From: Pseudomonadota bacterium
Lineage (GTDB): Bacteria; Pseudomonadota; Alphaproteobacteria; Rhizobiales; Xanthobacteraceae
Assembly: GCA_023432885.1 (NCBI GenBank)
Contig: JAEZEU010000432.1
Location: 1-5,763, forward strand
DNA length: 5,763 bases
Reading direction: 5' to 3'
Part shown: piece after piece, positions 5,451 through 5,763 of the stretch
Layout of the letters: every line of letters begins with the position of its first letter
Position numbering within the stretch: the first letter of the stretch is position 1
Program-made: the position numbers and the translations under genes
The notes under the pieces: model-generated
Told to the model about the DNA's origin: nothing
Seen by the model: only the letters and a program-made list of their open reading frames with translations
Database searches by the model: none

Positions 5451-5763
5451 TTATTTCTTGCTCGCCGCGTAGCGCGCCTTGGTCTCGGCGTTCATGGGAT
5501 AAAGGCCGGGCAAAACCGCGCCGTTGTTCACCTCGTTGACGATCCAGGCTTCCATTCGTTCCTGCTCCGGGCCCTCGGCGAGGACGTGATCGAGCTGTGC
5601 CTGCGGGATCAGCACAGCGCCGTCCTGGTCGGCCACGACGATGTCATTGGGGAATACGGCGACGCCACCGCAGCCGATCGGCTCGCCCCAGCCGACGAAG
5701 GTAAGGCCCGCAACCGACGGCGGCGCGGCATAGCCGTTGCACCAGACTGGAAGGTTGGTCCCC
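5451..5763 (-). CDS. RraA-like protein (HMG/CHA aldolase family), C-terminal part, truncated by the window edge
   Basis: The frame is open on the minus strand from base 5762 down to the TAA at 5453-5451, giving 103 visible residues; the N-terminus lies beyond the window. Family signs are EPIGCGGVAVFPNDIVVADQDGAV, split here by the usual C-terminal beta-helix turns, then IPQAQLDHVL, the helix EQERMEAWI and the ending LPGLYPMNAETKARY. In catabolic settings this family includes divalent-metal 4-hydroxy-4-methyl-2-oxoglutarate or 4-carboxy-4-hydroxy-2-oxoadipate aldolases. E. coli RraA, by contrast, inhibits RNase E. The catalytic Arg/Asp residues lie in the missing half, so aldolase competence cannot be judged. 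The common PGD turn reads PND here. An internal GTG at 5636 is not the start, because conserved family sequence continues upstream of it. The adjacent cupin suggests a small catabolic operon. Confidence 0.88.
   Translation of the reverse strand, partial: GTNLPVWCNGYAAPPSVAGLTFVGWGEPIGCGGVAVFPNDIVVADQDGAVLIPQAQLDHVLAEGPEQERMEAWIVNEVNNGAVLPGLYPMNAETKARYAASKK

Noticed and set aside
5451..5763. Reading the RraA-like protein as an RNase E regulator
   Set aside because: The sequence ending and the adjacent cupin fit the catabolic aldolase-type branch better. The active site is outside the window, so this is left open.

Overview
The window is GC-rich, densely coding DNA that looks like an alphaproteobacterial chromosome, most probably Bradyrhizobium or a close relative. 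This assignment rests on recognising protein types and codon style by eye, not on a database search. No tRNA, rRNA, insertion sequence, phage gene or CRISPR array was seen.

Left part, plus strand (1-3463). The window opens inside the last third of a sugar or polyol-type (MalK/UgpC-like) ABC transporter ATPase. After 24 bases comes a D-2-hydroxyacid dehydrogenase, and after a further 57 bases (holding a 9-bp hairpin) an amidase-signature hydrolase of the NylA-like type. The close spacing and shared direction suggest one catabolic operon: import of a solute, hydrolysis of an amide bond, and redox chemistry on a 2-hydroxy/2-oxo acid. The substrate cannot be read from the sequence. A small acidic protein of unknown function follows; its likely start is a GTG at 3035 behind a strong Shine-Dalgarno sequence.

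Middle part, plus strand (3464-4992). Two monocistronic-looking genes encode exported proteins. The first has a signal peptide, a roughly 120-residue Pro/Ala/Thr-rich linker and a C-terminal DUF2147 domain, and ends at a strong rho-independent terminator. The second is a 117-residue secreted protein with two cysteines. Each gene has a GTGA-N6-TCAC palindrome upstream, centred 67.5 and 70.5 bases before its start codon. I found no other copy in the window. Such a site would fit a CRP/FNR-superfamily regulator controlling both genes. The DUF2147 gene also has a 10-bp leader hairpin just before its ribosome binding site.

Right part, minus strand (5022-5763). A truncated RraA-like (aldolase-type) gene is followed after 21 bases by a small cupin whose metal-ligand pattern matches manganese-dependent (R)-hydroxynitrile lyases such as GtHNL. 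The two are probably co-transcribed and converge on the secreted-protein gene.

There is no clear sign of a dramatic new system. The most interesting signals are the paired palindromes, the leader hairpin and the HNL-like cupin next to an RraA-like enzyme.
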